27,987 nucleotides of DNA, taken from positions 10,387-38,373 of the forward strand of contig DANB01000030.1 of the NCBI GenBank assembly GCA_002497245.1, read 5' to 3'. Positions 1-8,547 of the stretch are shown piece by piece. This DNA comes from Euryarchaeota archaeon UBA439 (GTDB lineage Archaea; Thermoplasmatota; Poseidoniia; Poseidoniales; Thalassarchaeaceae). Every line of letters starts with the position of its first letter. Position 1 is the stretch's first letter. The position numbers were made by a program, and so were the translations under genes. The notes under the pieces are model-generated. The model saw only the letters and a list, made by a program, of their open reading frames with translations. It did no database searches and was not told the origin of the DNA.

Positions 1-2
1 CT

Positions 3-2306
3 CCTATTCCACCTGGTTTAGAAAGTTCAGAGATTTCTACTCCCTTGGATACCGATGTATCCGAATCGAATTCAGAATCTTTTGAATCTGAGGACAAATC
101 GTTGTCAGATAATTTGGCTGTATTTGATAAACCAGAAAATGATGAATCTGGAAATAATGAAGAAGAGCCTTCTTCCTCATCTCCTCATCATTTACGGCCT
201 TCGAGTGAAGTTGATTCAATTCCTGGGGATAAATTACATGCAATTCTTAGTGAAAAAGAAGTTTCTTTAGTTAATGCAGATGGTAGTTCACTTAAGCAAA
301 CAATTGAAGGAGAATTGATTATTAAGAATCCCAGTAAGAAACATCGTGCATGGGATATTGAGGTTGAATTATCAAATACTTCTACGACTGATTTAGGAGG
401 TAAGACGGTAACAGTCAGGGAGCTAGAGGCTACTGAAGAAACAACAATACCATACAGTTCTAACGGCCCTAGAATGATAAATGTTAGAGAAATAATCGAC
501 ACTGAACCAGAAAGAGATCAAGAATCAAGTCTTTCATTAGTACTTTCTGATAATCCACAAGAAGTTCTTATCACAATAGAAATTGAGAATATTTCAACTG
601 TTTCGTTGAATGATGTAACTTTAAGGCGAATTTTCTCATCCAATTTTACAATTCCAGATTCTCCTGAATATTCAATCGAAGGAAACTCAGTATTATGGGA
701 AATCGGTAGAATGTCTGTTGGTGAGAATAGGAAATTATCAATACTTCCTAATGTATCAATTAATTCGGTTGAAAAAATTCCTGCAGGTACTTCAGAAGTA
801 ACTTACAAAGCAGAATCAACAGTTTCTAGAATCGGATTTGAGGATGTTTCAAGTTCAGGAAGGCAGTTTTCCTATGTTAACGCCACAGAAGATGATAGGC
901 CAGGGGTATGGCATTGCAAGTGTATTTTTGAGAATAAATCTTCATTCGTAGTCTCACTTTCAGGGGCTTCAGTAAGATTAATTGGTCGTGAATCTCCAAT
1001 ATTGGATCTTTCAGATTTAAGGCAAGATATCCCTCCTGAGGGAAGTTGGGAGTCTATGGAAAAAAGAGTTGAGTCTGATGACCAACCTAGTTTTACTCAA
1101 GAAGTTAGATACTCTATTCTACCTAGGGTATCTGTCCAATCATCTGGTTCAATAACAATTTCCGAGCAAAATCTATCTATTTTAGATGCACAAATCCTGA
1201 AGAGGTTTGATATTTCAAGAATTAAATCATATGTTTCTTCTGATTTAGAAGCAACGATTACAATTGAGAATACCGGTTCGGCTACAATTAATGTCATGAG
1301 AATAATAGATGATGTTCCTGGAATATTCTTACCTCCATCTCTTGAAAAGGTACATGTTGAGATTGAAGGTTTAGATCTAAGTGACGATCAATACCGCATT
1401 GAAGTGATTAACGGCAACCAAATTGAAGAGAAATTAATCTCTCCTGATAATCCAGGACACGCATTAAGAATTACAGTGGGGACCTCCTCTAGACTTGGTC
1501 TTAAGCCAGGTAAGACTTTGATTATACGATACCCTCTTCACGCTCCTGATCCCTCTCCTAAGAATGAGTTATTAGCTGCGCCAATAAGATCTGATTTTAG
1601 CATGGAACGTTTTGGACCTGTGGCAACTAGGACTGTCGAGAGACCTCCGGTAGTTAGGGTGGTACACCGTAGAAGAAAGATTAGTACTGGTAAAGAGGTA
1701 TTCCCTGGAGGCGGAGCAGGACGTTATGAGATACTTCTAATGTTCCATAACACTTCTGATTCTGCTCTCGATGATCTAGCTTTACATGATATAGTTCCTG
1801 GAACATTTTCAATAGAAAACTCTTCAGTTAAATCATCAGTTAGTGGTGAAAAAGACTCATCATTTACTAAAGAATCATCGAGAGATGGGAATAAAGTTAC
1901 ATGGGCCATTGGTAGAATTGAAACTAATGAGAGAATCGAAGTATTATACGAAATTCAAGGAGATACTGAATCAGAATACAAAGTATCAGATGCTCAAGAT
2001 TTCCACGGTGCAACATTCGGCAAAGAGGTGGACGAAGAGCCTAATGTTCCCGAATGGGCAGATAAGGTTTCGGAATCAAAATTAATCTCGGTCCCTATGT
2101 CAATACCAGTAAAGGAAATAACAGGTCCGGAAGATAGTTCTAGTAAGGAATCTATTCAAGAAGAATTAATTGTCGAACCCGAAGATTCTAAAATTGATAA
2201 CAACAATGATAATTTTTCAGAAGACAAGAACCTCTGTCCAATCTGTATGTCGGCGAATGAGAAAGGAGCCTCTATTTGCCAAGTTTGTGGATATTCTTTC
2301 AAGTAA
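3..2306 (+). CDS. Repeat-domain protein with C-terminal zinc ribbon (5' partial)
   Basis: The frame is open to the left window edge, so the true start lies outside; an internal TTG at 45 has no convincing ribosome binding site. The first ~50 visible residues are a low-complexity acidic/Ser-rich linker. The body holds several beta-sandwich-like units built on a phrase of the type IENTGSATINVMRIIDDVPG, seen again as HNTSDSALDDLALHDIVPG and IENISTVSLNDVTLRRI. This resembles DUF11-type or archaeal conserved-repeat domains. The last 25 residues form a zinc ribbon (CPIC...CQVC). No signal peptide or membrane span is visible in this part, so an intracellular role is possible, which would be unusual for such repeats. 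Gene 2 follows 65 nt downstream and also ends in a zinc ribbon. Function unknown; the coding call is secure, the domain naming moderate. Confidence 0.85.
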   Translation, partial: PIPPGLESSEISTPLDTDVSESNSESFESEDKSLSDNLAVFDKPENDESGNNEEEPSSSSPHHLRPSSEVDSIPGDKLHAILSEKEVSLVNADGSSLKQTIEGELIIKNPSKKHRAWDIEVELSNTSTTDLGGKTVTVRELEATEETTIPYSSNGPRMINVREIIDTEPERDQESSLSLVLSDNPQEVLITIEIENISTVSLNDVTLRRIFSSNFTIPDSPEYSIEGNSVLWEIGRMSVGENRKLSILPNVSINSVEKIPAGTSEVTYKAESTVSRIGFEDVSSSGRQFSYVNATEDDRPGVWHCKCIFENKSSFVVSLSGASVRLIGRESPILDLSDLRQDIPPEGSWESMEKRVESDDQPSFTQEVRYSILPRVSVQSSGSITISEQNLSILDAQILKRFDISRIKSYVSSDLEATITIENTGSATINVMRIIDDVPGIFLPPSLEKVHVEIEGLDLSDDQYRIEVINGNQIEEKLISPDNPGHALRITVGTSSRLGLKPGKTLIIRYPLHAPDPSPKNELLAAPIRSDFSMERFGPVATRTVERPPVVRVVHRRRKISTGKEVFPGGGAGRYEILLMFHNTSDSALDDLALHDIVPGTFSIENSSVKSSVSGEKDSSFTKESSRDGNKVTWAIGRIETNERIEVLYEIQGDTESEYKVSDAQDFHGATFGKEVDEEPNVPEWADKVSESKLISVPMSIPVKEITGPEDSSSKESIQEELIVEPEDSKIDNNNDNFSEDKNLCPICMSANEKGASICQVCGYSFK

Positions 2307-2371
2307 TCAATAGCCAAAACAGAAGCCACTTAACCGAAGTATTCATTCAATGCTTATGAAGCCAAGGGGTC

Positions 2372-3310
2372 ATGGTGGATGCTGGCCCCAATGGAAACAC
2401 TCAACCTGCTGGTATGGGTTCAGCAATGTTGCCTATGCTTTTTCTTCTATTAATGATGATGTCATTGATGATGTTTCCTGGTATTCGAAACTCACTTTCT
2501 AGCGGTGCAGGTTCTGTAATTGAACCGTTCCTATTCGGAACTCTGGGCCTAGAGCAATATTTCGTACCAACTGTTTTTATCCTTGGTTCTAGTATAATGA
2601 TTGTTAACACAGTCATACGTTCATTTTTCATGGATCCTCTGAAACAAGCTCACCATAGTCATCGTAGTAAGCAAATTAGCCAGCAAATGCGTGAAGCTAG
2701 ATTATCTCGAGATACTGCTAAGATTGATAAAATGCAAAAATTACAGATGGAAATGATGCCAGAACAAATGGCTATGCAGGGAGCTATGATGAAACCTATG
2801 ATGTTTACTATGATATTCATAATCGGTATTTTCAGTTGGATGGCTGATACAGTAATTGATTTTAGAGTAGATTATGTTAGTCTACCTTGGCAACCAATGT
2901 GGGGCTTTGATAATAGGATAATGTGGATTTTTCCGGCATGGATTGCCACTTATATCACAATGAGTGCACCTTTGGGAAGGATTGTTGATAGACATCTAAA
3001 ATTGTTACGTTACAAAACTCATCCAGTAGTTCTCGCTGGTGATATGATCCCTGAACCTTTACTATATCTTCTAGAAGATGACAAAGTTAGGTCTAGTTCT
3101 GATTCTCGAACGCGTAGGTCTCAGAGAAAGAGGGCAGGTCCAAGAAAAACTGGCAATCAATCATCTGAATCTTTAAGGCGTAGTGGAGGTAATCTACAAG
3201 TGGCACCTCCTCTAAAAGGAACTCTCTGTCCATCTTGTGATTCAGAAATGATTGGAAGAACCACTAGAGGCAAATTACGCTGTAATGTATGCCGATATGA
3301 ATGGCGGTGA
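2372..3310 (+). CDS. EMC3/TMCO1-like (DUF106) membrane protein with zinc ribbon
   Basis: Archaeal member of the DUF106/EMC3/TMCO1 branch of the YidC-Oxa1-Get1 superfamily, expected to help insert membrane proteins. A Met-rich first membrane segment covers about residues 18-38 and a second about 58-85. A charged cytosolic coiled coil follows (about 90-130, with the Met-rich stretch KMQKLQMEMMPEQM). A third span lies around 140-160, and a last hydrophobic stretch (FPAWIATYITMSAPLG) precedes a basic tail. The C terminus adds a CPSC...CNVC zinc ribbon, which the core family does not need. The ATG at 2372 directly follows AAGGGGTC; the GTG at 2375 is an alternative with better spacing. Its stop overlaps the cmk ribosome binding site, and DUF106 next to cmk and cbf5 is a conserved archaeal context, which supports the call. 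Confidence 0.85.
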   Translation: MVDAGPNGNTQPAGMGSAMLPMLFLLLMMMSLMMFPGIRNSLSSGAGSVIEPFLFGTLGLEQYFVPTVFILGSSIMIVNTVIRSFFMDPLKQAHHSHRSKQISQQMREARLSRDTAKIDKMQKLQMEMMPEQMAMQGAMMKPMMFTMIFIIGIFSWMADTVIDFRVDYVSLPWQPMWGFDNRIMWIFPAWIATYITMSAPLGRIVDRHLKLLRYKTHPVVLAGDMIPEPLLYLLEDDKVRSSSDSRTRRSQRKRAGPRKTGNQSSESLRRSGGNLQVAPPLKGTLCPSCDSEMIGRTTRGKLRCNVCRYEWR

Positions 3311-3314
3311 TATT

Positions 3315-3848
3315 TTGGTTAAAATAACCGTTAGTGGCCCTCCAGGTAGTGGTACTTCAACTTTGGTCGAAAGATTAGCTGAAGTAAATTCTTGGTCCTC
3401 TCTTAATGGAGGTGACATTTTTCGTAATGAGGCAAAAAATAGAAATTTAACGGTTGGGCAATTTAGTGATCTATGTAAAAATGATCTTGATGTTGACAAA
3501 TCTTTAGATAATAAATTGAAAAATGAGATTAATAATCCTCATGGTCCTGAGATTGTAGAAAGTAGGCTTTCTGGTTGGTGGGCATATCTAATGGAAATAG
3601 ATTGCATTAGAGTCTGGGTAAATGTTAGCCCCCAAGAGTGTGCTCGTAGAATCCAAAATAGAGAAGGAGGTTCATTCGAGGAACAATTAATCTTATCACA
3701 GCAGAGACAAATTGATGATAAAGAAAGATATCGAATTCTGTATGATATTGATTTAGATGACATGAGTCCTTATAGCCTTATTATCGACGCTGATGACATA
3801 GATGCGGAAGAAGTATTTTCAATTGTTCAATCAAGAATTAAGGGGTGA
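3315..3848 (+). CDS. cmk: Cytidylate (CMP) kinase, archaeal type
   Basis: Phosphorylates CMP/dCMP with ATP in pyrimidine nucleotide supply. The P-loop GPPGSGTS lies at residues 8-15, followed by GGDIFR, the substrate-side segment GPEIVESRLSGWWAY, a lid-type REGGSFEE region and a DIDLDDMSPY stretch, all typical of archaeal Cmk. Starting at TTG 3315 gives 177 residues, the usual family length, beginning LVKITVSGPPGSG. GGCGGTGAT (3303-3311) just upstream is a strong Shine-Dalgarno match and contains the stop codon of the upstream gene, implying translational coupling. The ATG at 3297 is in frame but lacks a binding site. The downstream cbf5 start is likewise coupled to this gene's stop. Confidence 0.92.
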   Translation: MVKITVSGPPGSGTSTLVERLAEVNSWSSLNGGDIFRNEAKNRNLTVGQFSDLCKNDLDVDKSLDNKLKNEINNPHGPEIVESRLSGWWAYLMEIDCIRVWVNVSPQECARRIQNREGGSFEEQLILSQQRQIDDKERYRILYDIDLDDMSPYSLIIDADDIDAEEVFSIVQSRIKG

Positions 3849-3853
3849 AAGTT

Positions 3854-4828
3854 TTGAGTGAAATTATTTTCGATAAAAATTCCACTACAAATTTAAAATT
3901 TGGCAGTCCCCCTCTAGATAGGTCACTCAATGAATTGTTAAATTCCGGTATTTTATTAGTCAAAAAACCAAGAGGTCCCACCAGTCATCAGTTGACTGCT
4001 TGGGTACGTGAAATTTTAGGAATTAAAAAAATTGGGCATGGTGGGACTTTAGATCCAATGGCAACTGGTTTATTGACAATATTATGCGGTAGAGCGACAC
4101 GATTAACTGACATTATCCTTAAGGGCGATAAAAGATATATCTCAGTCATTCGTTTTGGAAGAGATATTGAATTAAAAGAATTAGAAAATATTCTTAGTAG
4201 TCTTAGTGGTGAAATTTATAATGTTCCTCCAAAAGAGTCAGCGGTCAAAGTTCAAGTCCGAACAAGAATTATTGAATCCCTTAATTTAATTGATTATGAT
4301 CAATCTGCTAGAATCGCAGTTATAGAAATCTCTTGTGTTGCAGGGACTTACATTAGAACATTAACCAGAGACATAGGATTACTTCTCGATACATCCTGTG
4401 AGATGTTGGAACTTCATCGAGATAGAAGTAGTATCTTTGACGAGACGATGGCTTGTGACATGCATCAACTGAAGGATGCAATATTTTTATGGAAAGAACA
4501 TAATGACGATAGAGGTTTAATTAAACTACTCACACCTATCGAATCAATTTTAGGTAAAATCCCTAGTATTACTGTAAAAGACGGTGCAGTTGCTGCAATG
4601 ACTCACGGTGCACCACTTGCTAAGCCAGGTATTATTTCTTCATCTACGGAGTTTGAATCAGGATCTACTGTCGTAATTAAAAGTTTGAAAGGCGAAGCAG
4701 TAGCTTTAGCCGAAACCTTAGTAGATTTTGATAAATTAATGACTATGGAGAATGGCCATGTAGCCATAGCAAAAAGCGTACTAATGCCTACAGGTATTTA
4801 CCCTCAGAACTGGTCTAAACAGAATTAA
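3854..4828 (+). CDS. cbf5: tRNA/rRNA pseudouridine synthase Cbf5 (TruB family, PUA domain)
   Basis: Catalytic subunit of archaeal H/ACA ribonucleoproteins (with Nop10, Gar1, L7Ae); it makes pseudouridine in rRNA and can make Psi55 in tRNA. The N-terminal part reads GILLVKKPRGPTSHQ and then HGGTLDPMATG, with the catalytic Asp at residue 67 counted from TTG 3854. A central TYIRTLTRDIG segment is typical of TruB/Cbf5. The C-terminal ~80 residues form a PUA domain (DGAVAAMTHGAPLAKPGI) ending in the archaeal signature MPTGIYPQNW. Length 324 aa is normal. I chose TTG 3854 because AGGGGTGA (3841-3848) sits 5 nt upstream; GTG 3845, overlapping the cmk stop, is the alternative. It ends the DUF106-cmk-cbf5 block. 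Confidence 0.95.
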   Translation: MSEIIFDKNSTTNLKFGSPPLDRSLNELLNSGILLVKKPRGPTSHQLTAWVREILGIKKIGHGGTLDPMATGLLTILCGRATRLTDIILKGDKRYISVIRFGRDIELKELENILSSLSGEIYNVPPKESAVKVQVRTRIIESLNLIDYDQSARIAVIEISCVAGTYIRTLTRDIGLLLDTSCEMLELHRDRSSIFDETMACDMHQLKDAIFLWKEHNDDRGLIKLLTPIESILGKIPSITVKDGAVAAMTHGAPLAKPGIISSSTEFESGSTVVIKSLKGEAVALAETLVDFDKLMTMENGHVAIAKSVLMPTGIYPQNWSKQN

Positions 4829-4832
4829 CTGA

Positions 4833-4925
4833 TTAAATCATTTCATGTTCTTCGTAAATCCATTCATCAGTTTCCAAACGAACTTTAAGTTTCATCATAA
4901 TAACACACACCACTGGTCTGCCCAT
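4833..4925 (-). CDS. Possible 30-aa small protein (speculative)
   Basis: In the 195-nt gap between cbf5 and the convergent surface-protein gene, the minus strand has a short open frame beginning at ATG 4925. Internal ATGs at 4898 and 4895 would give a 21- or 20-residue product. The last 20 residues, MKLKVRLETDEWIYEEHEMI, look protein-like (alternating polar/hydrophobic, Trp/Tyr-containing, acidic end). A GGTGTG stretch lies about 7 nt upstream of the ATG at 4898. There is no homology I recognise, and the frame is short enough to arise by chance. It could equally be 3' untranslated sequence. Confidence 0.2.
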   Translation of the reverse strand: MGRPVVCVIMMKLKVRLETDEWIYEEHEMI

Positions 4926-5023
4926 ATACGACAGTGCGCAGTATTTCTTATTCGCAATCAGATTTGATATAACTATTGCCCGAATTATCTACATTATCAG
5001 CCTAATGAGTACTTTTTACAATC

Positions 5024-7423
5024 TTATTTTCTTTTATCATAAGGTCTTTTTATTTTCCCTGGTGCTAATTGTACTAAGACTAAACCAATCACTATTATTG
5101 CTAATGATAAAACCATCACTAATGTTTCACTAATGAAAACATTTGATTCTTCATTATTATCGATACTGGGTGAACTAATAAATATTAGAATTTGTTTTTC
5201 GTTGTTGTCTTCGTTAGATTCTTCAATAGAATATGTGCTATCTACAAATATTCTTATTTCATTATCTTGATCATTACCTGATAGGGCAGTATCACAAATT
5301 GTATTTACGAGAGATCCGGGTTGTAAGCTATCGATTCTTTTTGTATCTATTAGAATTTCATTTACGTAGCACCTAACATCAATTGCATTAGCACTACCTC
5401 TCCCCTCGTTTCTAATATAGGCAATAATTTCTACAACATCTCCATGCTTTCCATTAGAAATATCAACTCCATTTTTTCTTACAGTAATCGACTCAACTAA
5501 CAGATCTGATTTAGCAGACACATCAATAGTAATATTTTCAGAGACTATATTATCTCCATCATTAGCTACTATATTGACTGTATGAATCCCTGAATCGATG
5601 GGTGTCAAGATTAGATGATTATTTTCATCAATTAATGCCCAAGACTTGCTAGTTGTAATCACTATATCTTCGGAGTCAACATCGTAAACATTCATTGGAA
5701 TGTTCAAAGTATCGCCTAAATCCATATATGAGATAGATGGAATATTTTCAATCACAGGTGCATCTGAAATAGGGGCGACATTAACTGTAAAAACCCCAGT
5801 CCATTTATTATCTTCACTTAATTCACCATCAAAAACTTCTACAGTTATTTTCACTTCTCCCGAAGCATCATTGACAGTTTGTAATTCTATGAAGTTTAGG
5901 TCTTGTTCGGCACTATATAGAGAATCAACTCTAATTATATCGTTATTTGAACTTGAAGTTTGAATCATTAAACCCGATCTTGGAGTGATGTCGTCATTAC
6001 AAGGTAAGGACATCAGAAATCCTCCCTCATCTTCTGTCATTTCTAAATTTGCAATATTCTGACATGTCGGTGAGTAATCATATTCTAATTCAAAACCACC
6101 AGTTATTGCTAATTCCTCAATATGTACAACAGTAGTTTCTGCATTTCCATCAGATGACCATTGGAATCTAGAGGCAATTCCTATTGTAGATTCACTATTA
6201 TCTAATGGAAATGCGTGCCCTATTGGAGAATTGAATGAGAACTCTCCTGATTCCATAGGGACAGTTTCAATAAGATATTCTCCGATTGCAAATCTAAGAT
6301 TACTTGCACTTGAGAGGCCATTTGTAGAACCTGAGATTTTTCCATTTACAATTAATCTAGGATCATTTACATCTACTCTGGCCGCTTCAATACAACCATC
6401 AAAAATCTGTATTCTTACAAATTGTTTCTCCGTAGGATTATCAATTAGGTCACCAGATTGTTTAGGAGAGAAATCTCCCTCAATACCTTCAGGAATAACT
6501 CCTATACTATAATTTCCAGTTCCATAAACATGTATTCTCCCCAATTCTTGACCATATGGTACGTCAACTTCAAAATTCCAATAAGATTCATTTCCTCCAT
6601 TGGGGGTGAGTCCGCAGGACTCAATATCTAATCCTTCTTTTTCTCCATCATACGGTGAGAAATCAATTATTGGTAATTTCTCAATATTAGCATCATGATT
6701 TGCTTTGATATTCTCAAATGAGTACCATGGCATATGATATTTTACACGTATTCCTACCGAGTCTACTCTAACTTCAGAATCATCATTTGTACCTATAGAT
6801 ACATAATCGATAGTGATTTGAGAGTTTACAATTTTATTCCAACTCCAATCCTGTAAATCATCTAATTCTATTACTAAAGGATTGTTCATCCTAAAGATTC
6901 CAGAACTAGTATGTGCAAATTCTCTAACCAATTTGTCTGGGCCGTTTCCTTGTAAGAGTATTTGTACAGTATCTTGATATAAAATTTCAGGAATTTCGAA
7001 GTGTAGTACTAATGATACATTCTCAATTTCTTTGTCATATAATCCTGGATAACTAAAGCCGTCAACTGAAATATCTGGGCCTTTTGACCATGTATAGTAA
7101 GTGTCCGGTGCTCCAAGACTATAGTTTGAACCAGTTACACTACTACTTGCCCAAGAGTTCTGTGTTTCGAAGTTGGAAGGCCTATTATGTGTGAATGAAA
7201 GTTCATTATCTGCAATCATCCCTATTGTATAATCTGCAGGGTCATTACTAAATCCAGAAGTACTAGTTATCTCCCACTGATTTGGATCATCAAAATTTCC
7301 TACTGAAGTCAACTCTATAGATTCGGATGAAATTACTGTATCTGCCTGAATAATAGGGGTCATAGGTGCTAGTAGAAACATCGTCAAAAATAATATCGTT
7401 ATGTTGCCCGACTTCACCATCAT
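5024..7423 (-). CDS. Secreted, C-terminally membrane-anchored surface protein with CARDB-like domain
   Basis: The 799-aa product starts with a Sec-type signal peptide (hydrophobic ITILFLTMFLLAPMTPII, likely cleaved after IQA, residue ~28). It ends with one transmembrane helix (SETLVMVLSLAIIVIGLVLVQLAP) and a short basic tail, so most of the chain lies outside the cell. The N-terminal half is beta-rich and contains Cys in ESCGLTP, FDGCIEA, SPTCQN and SLPCND. A cadherin/Ig-like unit follows (SDAPVIENIPSISYMDLGD... GIHTVNIVANDGDN). A CARDB-like domain comes next (DLLVESITVRKNGVDI ... YIRNEGRGSANAIDVRCY ... NTICDT ... STYSIEESNEDNNEK). No catalytic motif is seen, so adhesion, matrix or polymer binding is plausible. 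The start has tandem ATGs at 7423 and 7420 and only a weak binding site. It is convergent with cbf5. Confidence 0.85.
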   Translation of the reverse strand: MMVKSGNITILFLTMFLLAPMTPIIQADTVISSESIELTSVGNFDDPNQWEITSTSGFSNDPADYTIGMIADNELSFTHNRPSNFETQNSWASSSVTGSNYSLGAPDTYYTWSKGPDISVDGFSYPGLYDKEIENVSLVLHFEIPEILYQDTVQILLQGNGPDKLVREFAHTSSGIFRMNNPLVIELDDLQDWSWNKIVNSQITIDYVSIGTNDDSEVRVDSVGIRVKYHMPWYSFENIKANHDANIEKLPIIDFSPYDGEKEGLDIESCGLTPNGGNESYWNFEVDVPYGQELGRIHVYGTGNYSIGVIPEGIEGDFSPKQSGDLIDNPTEKQFVRIQIFDGCIEAARVDVNDPRLIVNGKISGSTNGLSSASNLRFAIGEYLIETVPMESGEFSFNSPIGHAFPLDNSESTIGIASRFQWSSDGNAETTVVHIEELAITGGFELEYDYSPTCQNIANLEMTEDEGGFLMSLPCNDDITPRSGLMIQTSSSNNDIIRVDSLYSAEQDLNFIELQTVNDASGEVKITVEVFDGELSEDNKWTGVFTVNVAPISDAPVIENIPSISYMDLGDTLNIPMNVYDVDSEDIVITTSKSWALIDENNHLILTPIDSGIHTVNIVANDGDNIVSENITIDVSAKSDLLVESITVRKNGVDISNGKHGDVVEIIAYIRNEGRGSANAIDVRCYVNEILIDTKRIDSLQPGSLVNTICDTALSGNDQDNEIRIFVDSTYSIEESNEDNNEKQILIFISSPSIDNNEESNVFISETLVMVLSLAIIVIGLVLVQLAPGKIKRPYDKRK

Positions 7424-7504
7424 TTGTCTGCGAAGTTAACTACCGCTTGAATGCGTTGGTAATATGATTATCATCGTGGCTCTTTGGAACGCTTGAAATA
7501 CGGT

Positions 7505-7512
7505 TCTATACT
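7505..7512 (+). promoter_or_regulatory. TATA-like box of the tRNA-His gene
   Basis: TCTATACT is centred about 22-25 nt upstream of the tRNA 5' end, the distance expected for an archaeal TATA box. The tRNA lies alone between two minus-strand genes and needs its own promoter. Based on position and composition only. Confidence 0.4.
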
Positions 7513-7529
7513 CGAGTGATTACCAAGAC

Positions 7530-7605
7530 GGCTGTGATGGTGTAGAGGTTAGCACGGTGGGTTGTGGTCCCGCCGGCCCGGGTTCAATTCCCGGTCACGG
7601 CCCCA
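7530..7605 (+). tRNA. tRNA-His (GTG)
   Basis: The sequence folds as a full cloverleaf. The acceptor stem GCTGTGA (7531-7537) pairs with TCACGGC (7595-7601), with one T-G wobble. The D-stem is GTG/CAC. The anticodon stem GTGGG/CCCGC encloses loop TTGTGGT, giving anticodon GTG. The variable loop is 4 nt (CGGC), and the T-arm CCGGG-TTCAATT-CCCGG is perfect. An extra G at 7530 (G-1) faces C73 at 7602, the identity pair specific to tRNA-His, here encoded in the DNA. The 3' CCA (7603-7605) is also encoded. No intron is present. Confidence 0.97.
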
Positions 7606-7620
7606 TCTTGTATTTCAAAG

Positions 7621-8265
7621 CTAATTCTGACGTTTTCTTTCGAGATCACTTAATGAAATGTGATGGCCCATTCTATCACTTTTAGTTTGTAAATAATCTC
7701 TATTTTCTGCTCTTACCCCAACAATTAATGGAACTCTTTCTGCAACTCTAATTCCTAGAGTTCTTAATTTTTCTACTTTGTCAGGATTATTGGTTAGTAG
7801 TGAAACTTTTGTAATCCCTATATTTTTCAAAATAATCGAGGCAATTGAATAATCTCTCGCATCTCCTGGTAAACCTAACATTAAGTTTGCATCTAATGTA
7901 TCCGCTCCCTTATCTTGTAGGTTGTATGCCTGAATTTTGGCATGAAGTCCTATACCTCTACCTTCTTGTCTAAGATATAATAAGCAACCCCAACCCTTTT
8001 CTTGTATTTTCTTCAAAGTATAGTCCAATTGAGACCCACAGTCACATCTAATACTGGAAAATGCATCACCAGTAACACATTCGGAGTGAACTCTAACGAG
8101 TACTGGGTCAGGTCCTTTCATATCTCCCAAAGTCAGTGCTACGTGATCTAATCCAGTATCCTTTTCATGAAATACTCTTATTCTAAATTCTCCATATTTT
8201 GTCGGTAAACGAGCATCTGCTGGAACCTCTAAGTTTTCTTTAATGTTGATTTCCTCATTTTCCAT
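7621..8265 (-). CDS. ribA: GTP cyclohydrolase II (riboflavin biosynthesis)
   Basis: Converts GTP to 2,5-diamino-6-ribosylamino-pyrimidinone phosphate, formate and diphosphate, the first step of riboflavin/flavin synthesis. The 214-aa product is a stand-alone RibA without a DHBP-synthase domain. The zinc site is HSECVTGDAFSSIRCDCG, with Cys63, Cys74 and Cys76. The active-site segment RQEGRGIGL lies at about 99-107, and LLTNNPDKVE and ERVPLIVG are the usual late motifs. ATG 8265 has AGGAGA about 9 nt upstream. It is the last gene of the HEAT-DEAD-TusA operon, 30 nt after the TusA stop. Many archaea use the unrelated ArfA (type III) enzyme instead, so this bacterial-type gene suggests lateral origin. 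Enzyme assignment strong. Confidence 0.95.
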   Translation of the reverse strand: MENEEINIKENLEVPADARLPTKYGEFRIRVFHEKDTGLDHVALTLGDMKGPDPVLVRVHSECVTGDAFSSIRCDCGSQLDYTLKKIQEKGWGCLLYLRQEGRGIGLHAKIQAYNLQDKGADTLDANLMLGLPGDARDYSIASIILKNIGITKVSLLTNNPDKVEKLRTLGIRVAERVPLIVGVRAENRDYLQTKSDRMGHHISLSDLERKRQN

Positions 8266-8295
8266 ATTAATTTCTCCTAATTAAAATAATTATTT

Positions 8296-8538
8296 TTATT
8301 TCCTTATAGTGTAAACAAACTCTCCAATTTTTTCTTCAAATCTAATTAACTCCACATTTAACCGATTACATAATGCCGGCATATCATGTTTTGTTTCAGG
8401 ATCATCACATATCACTTTAACAATCGTCCCGATTTCACTTTTATCAAGTAGTCTGCGTGTTTCATGAATTGGAATTGGACAATAGAAACCTACTAAATCT
8501 AGTAATACAATACCATCTTCTGAAATTGATTCAGACAT
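8296..8538 (-). CDS. TusA/SirA/YedF-family sulfur carrier protein
   Basis: An 80-aa single-domain protein with the family hallmark Cys-Pro-x-Pro at residues 20-23 (FYCPIPI). It begins with a beta strand ending in DLVGFYCP and finishes with a second strand near VYTIRK. In the family the Cys carries persulfide sulfur for tRNA thiolation, cofactor sulfuration or redox signalling. Two further Cys (CDDPETKHDMPALC) lie in the middle. ATG 8538 is preceded by GAGGT. It sits 9 nt after the DEAD-box helicase stop and 30 nt before ribA, so it is cotranscribed. No sulfur-transfer partner is adjacent, so the acceptor is unknown. Confidence 0.9.
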   Translation of the reverse strand: MSESISEDGIVLLDLVGFYCPIPIHETRRLLDKSEIGTIVKVICDDPETKHDMPALCNRLNVELIRFEEKIGEFVYTIRK

Positions 8539-8547
8539 TTAATTACC

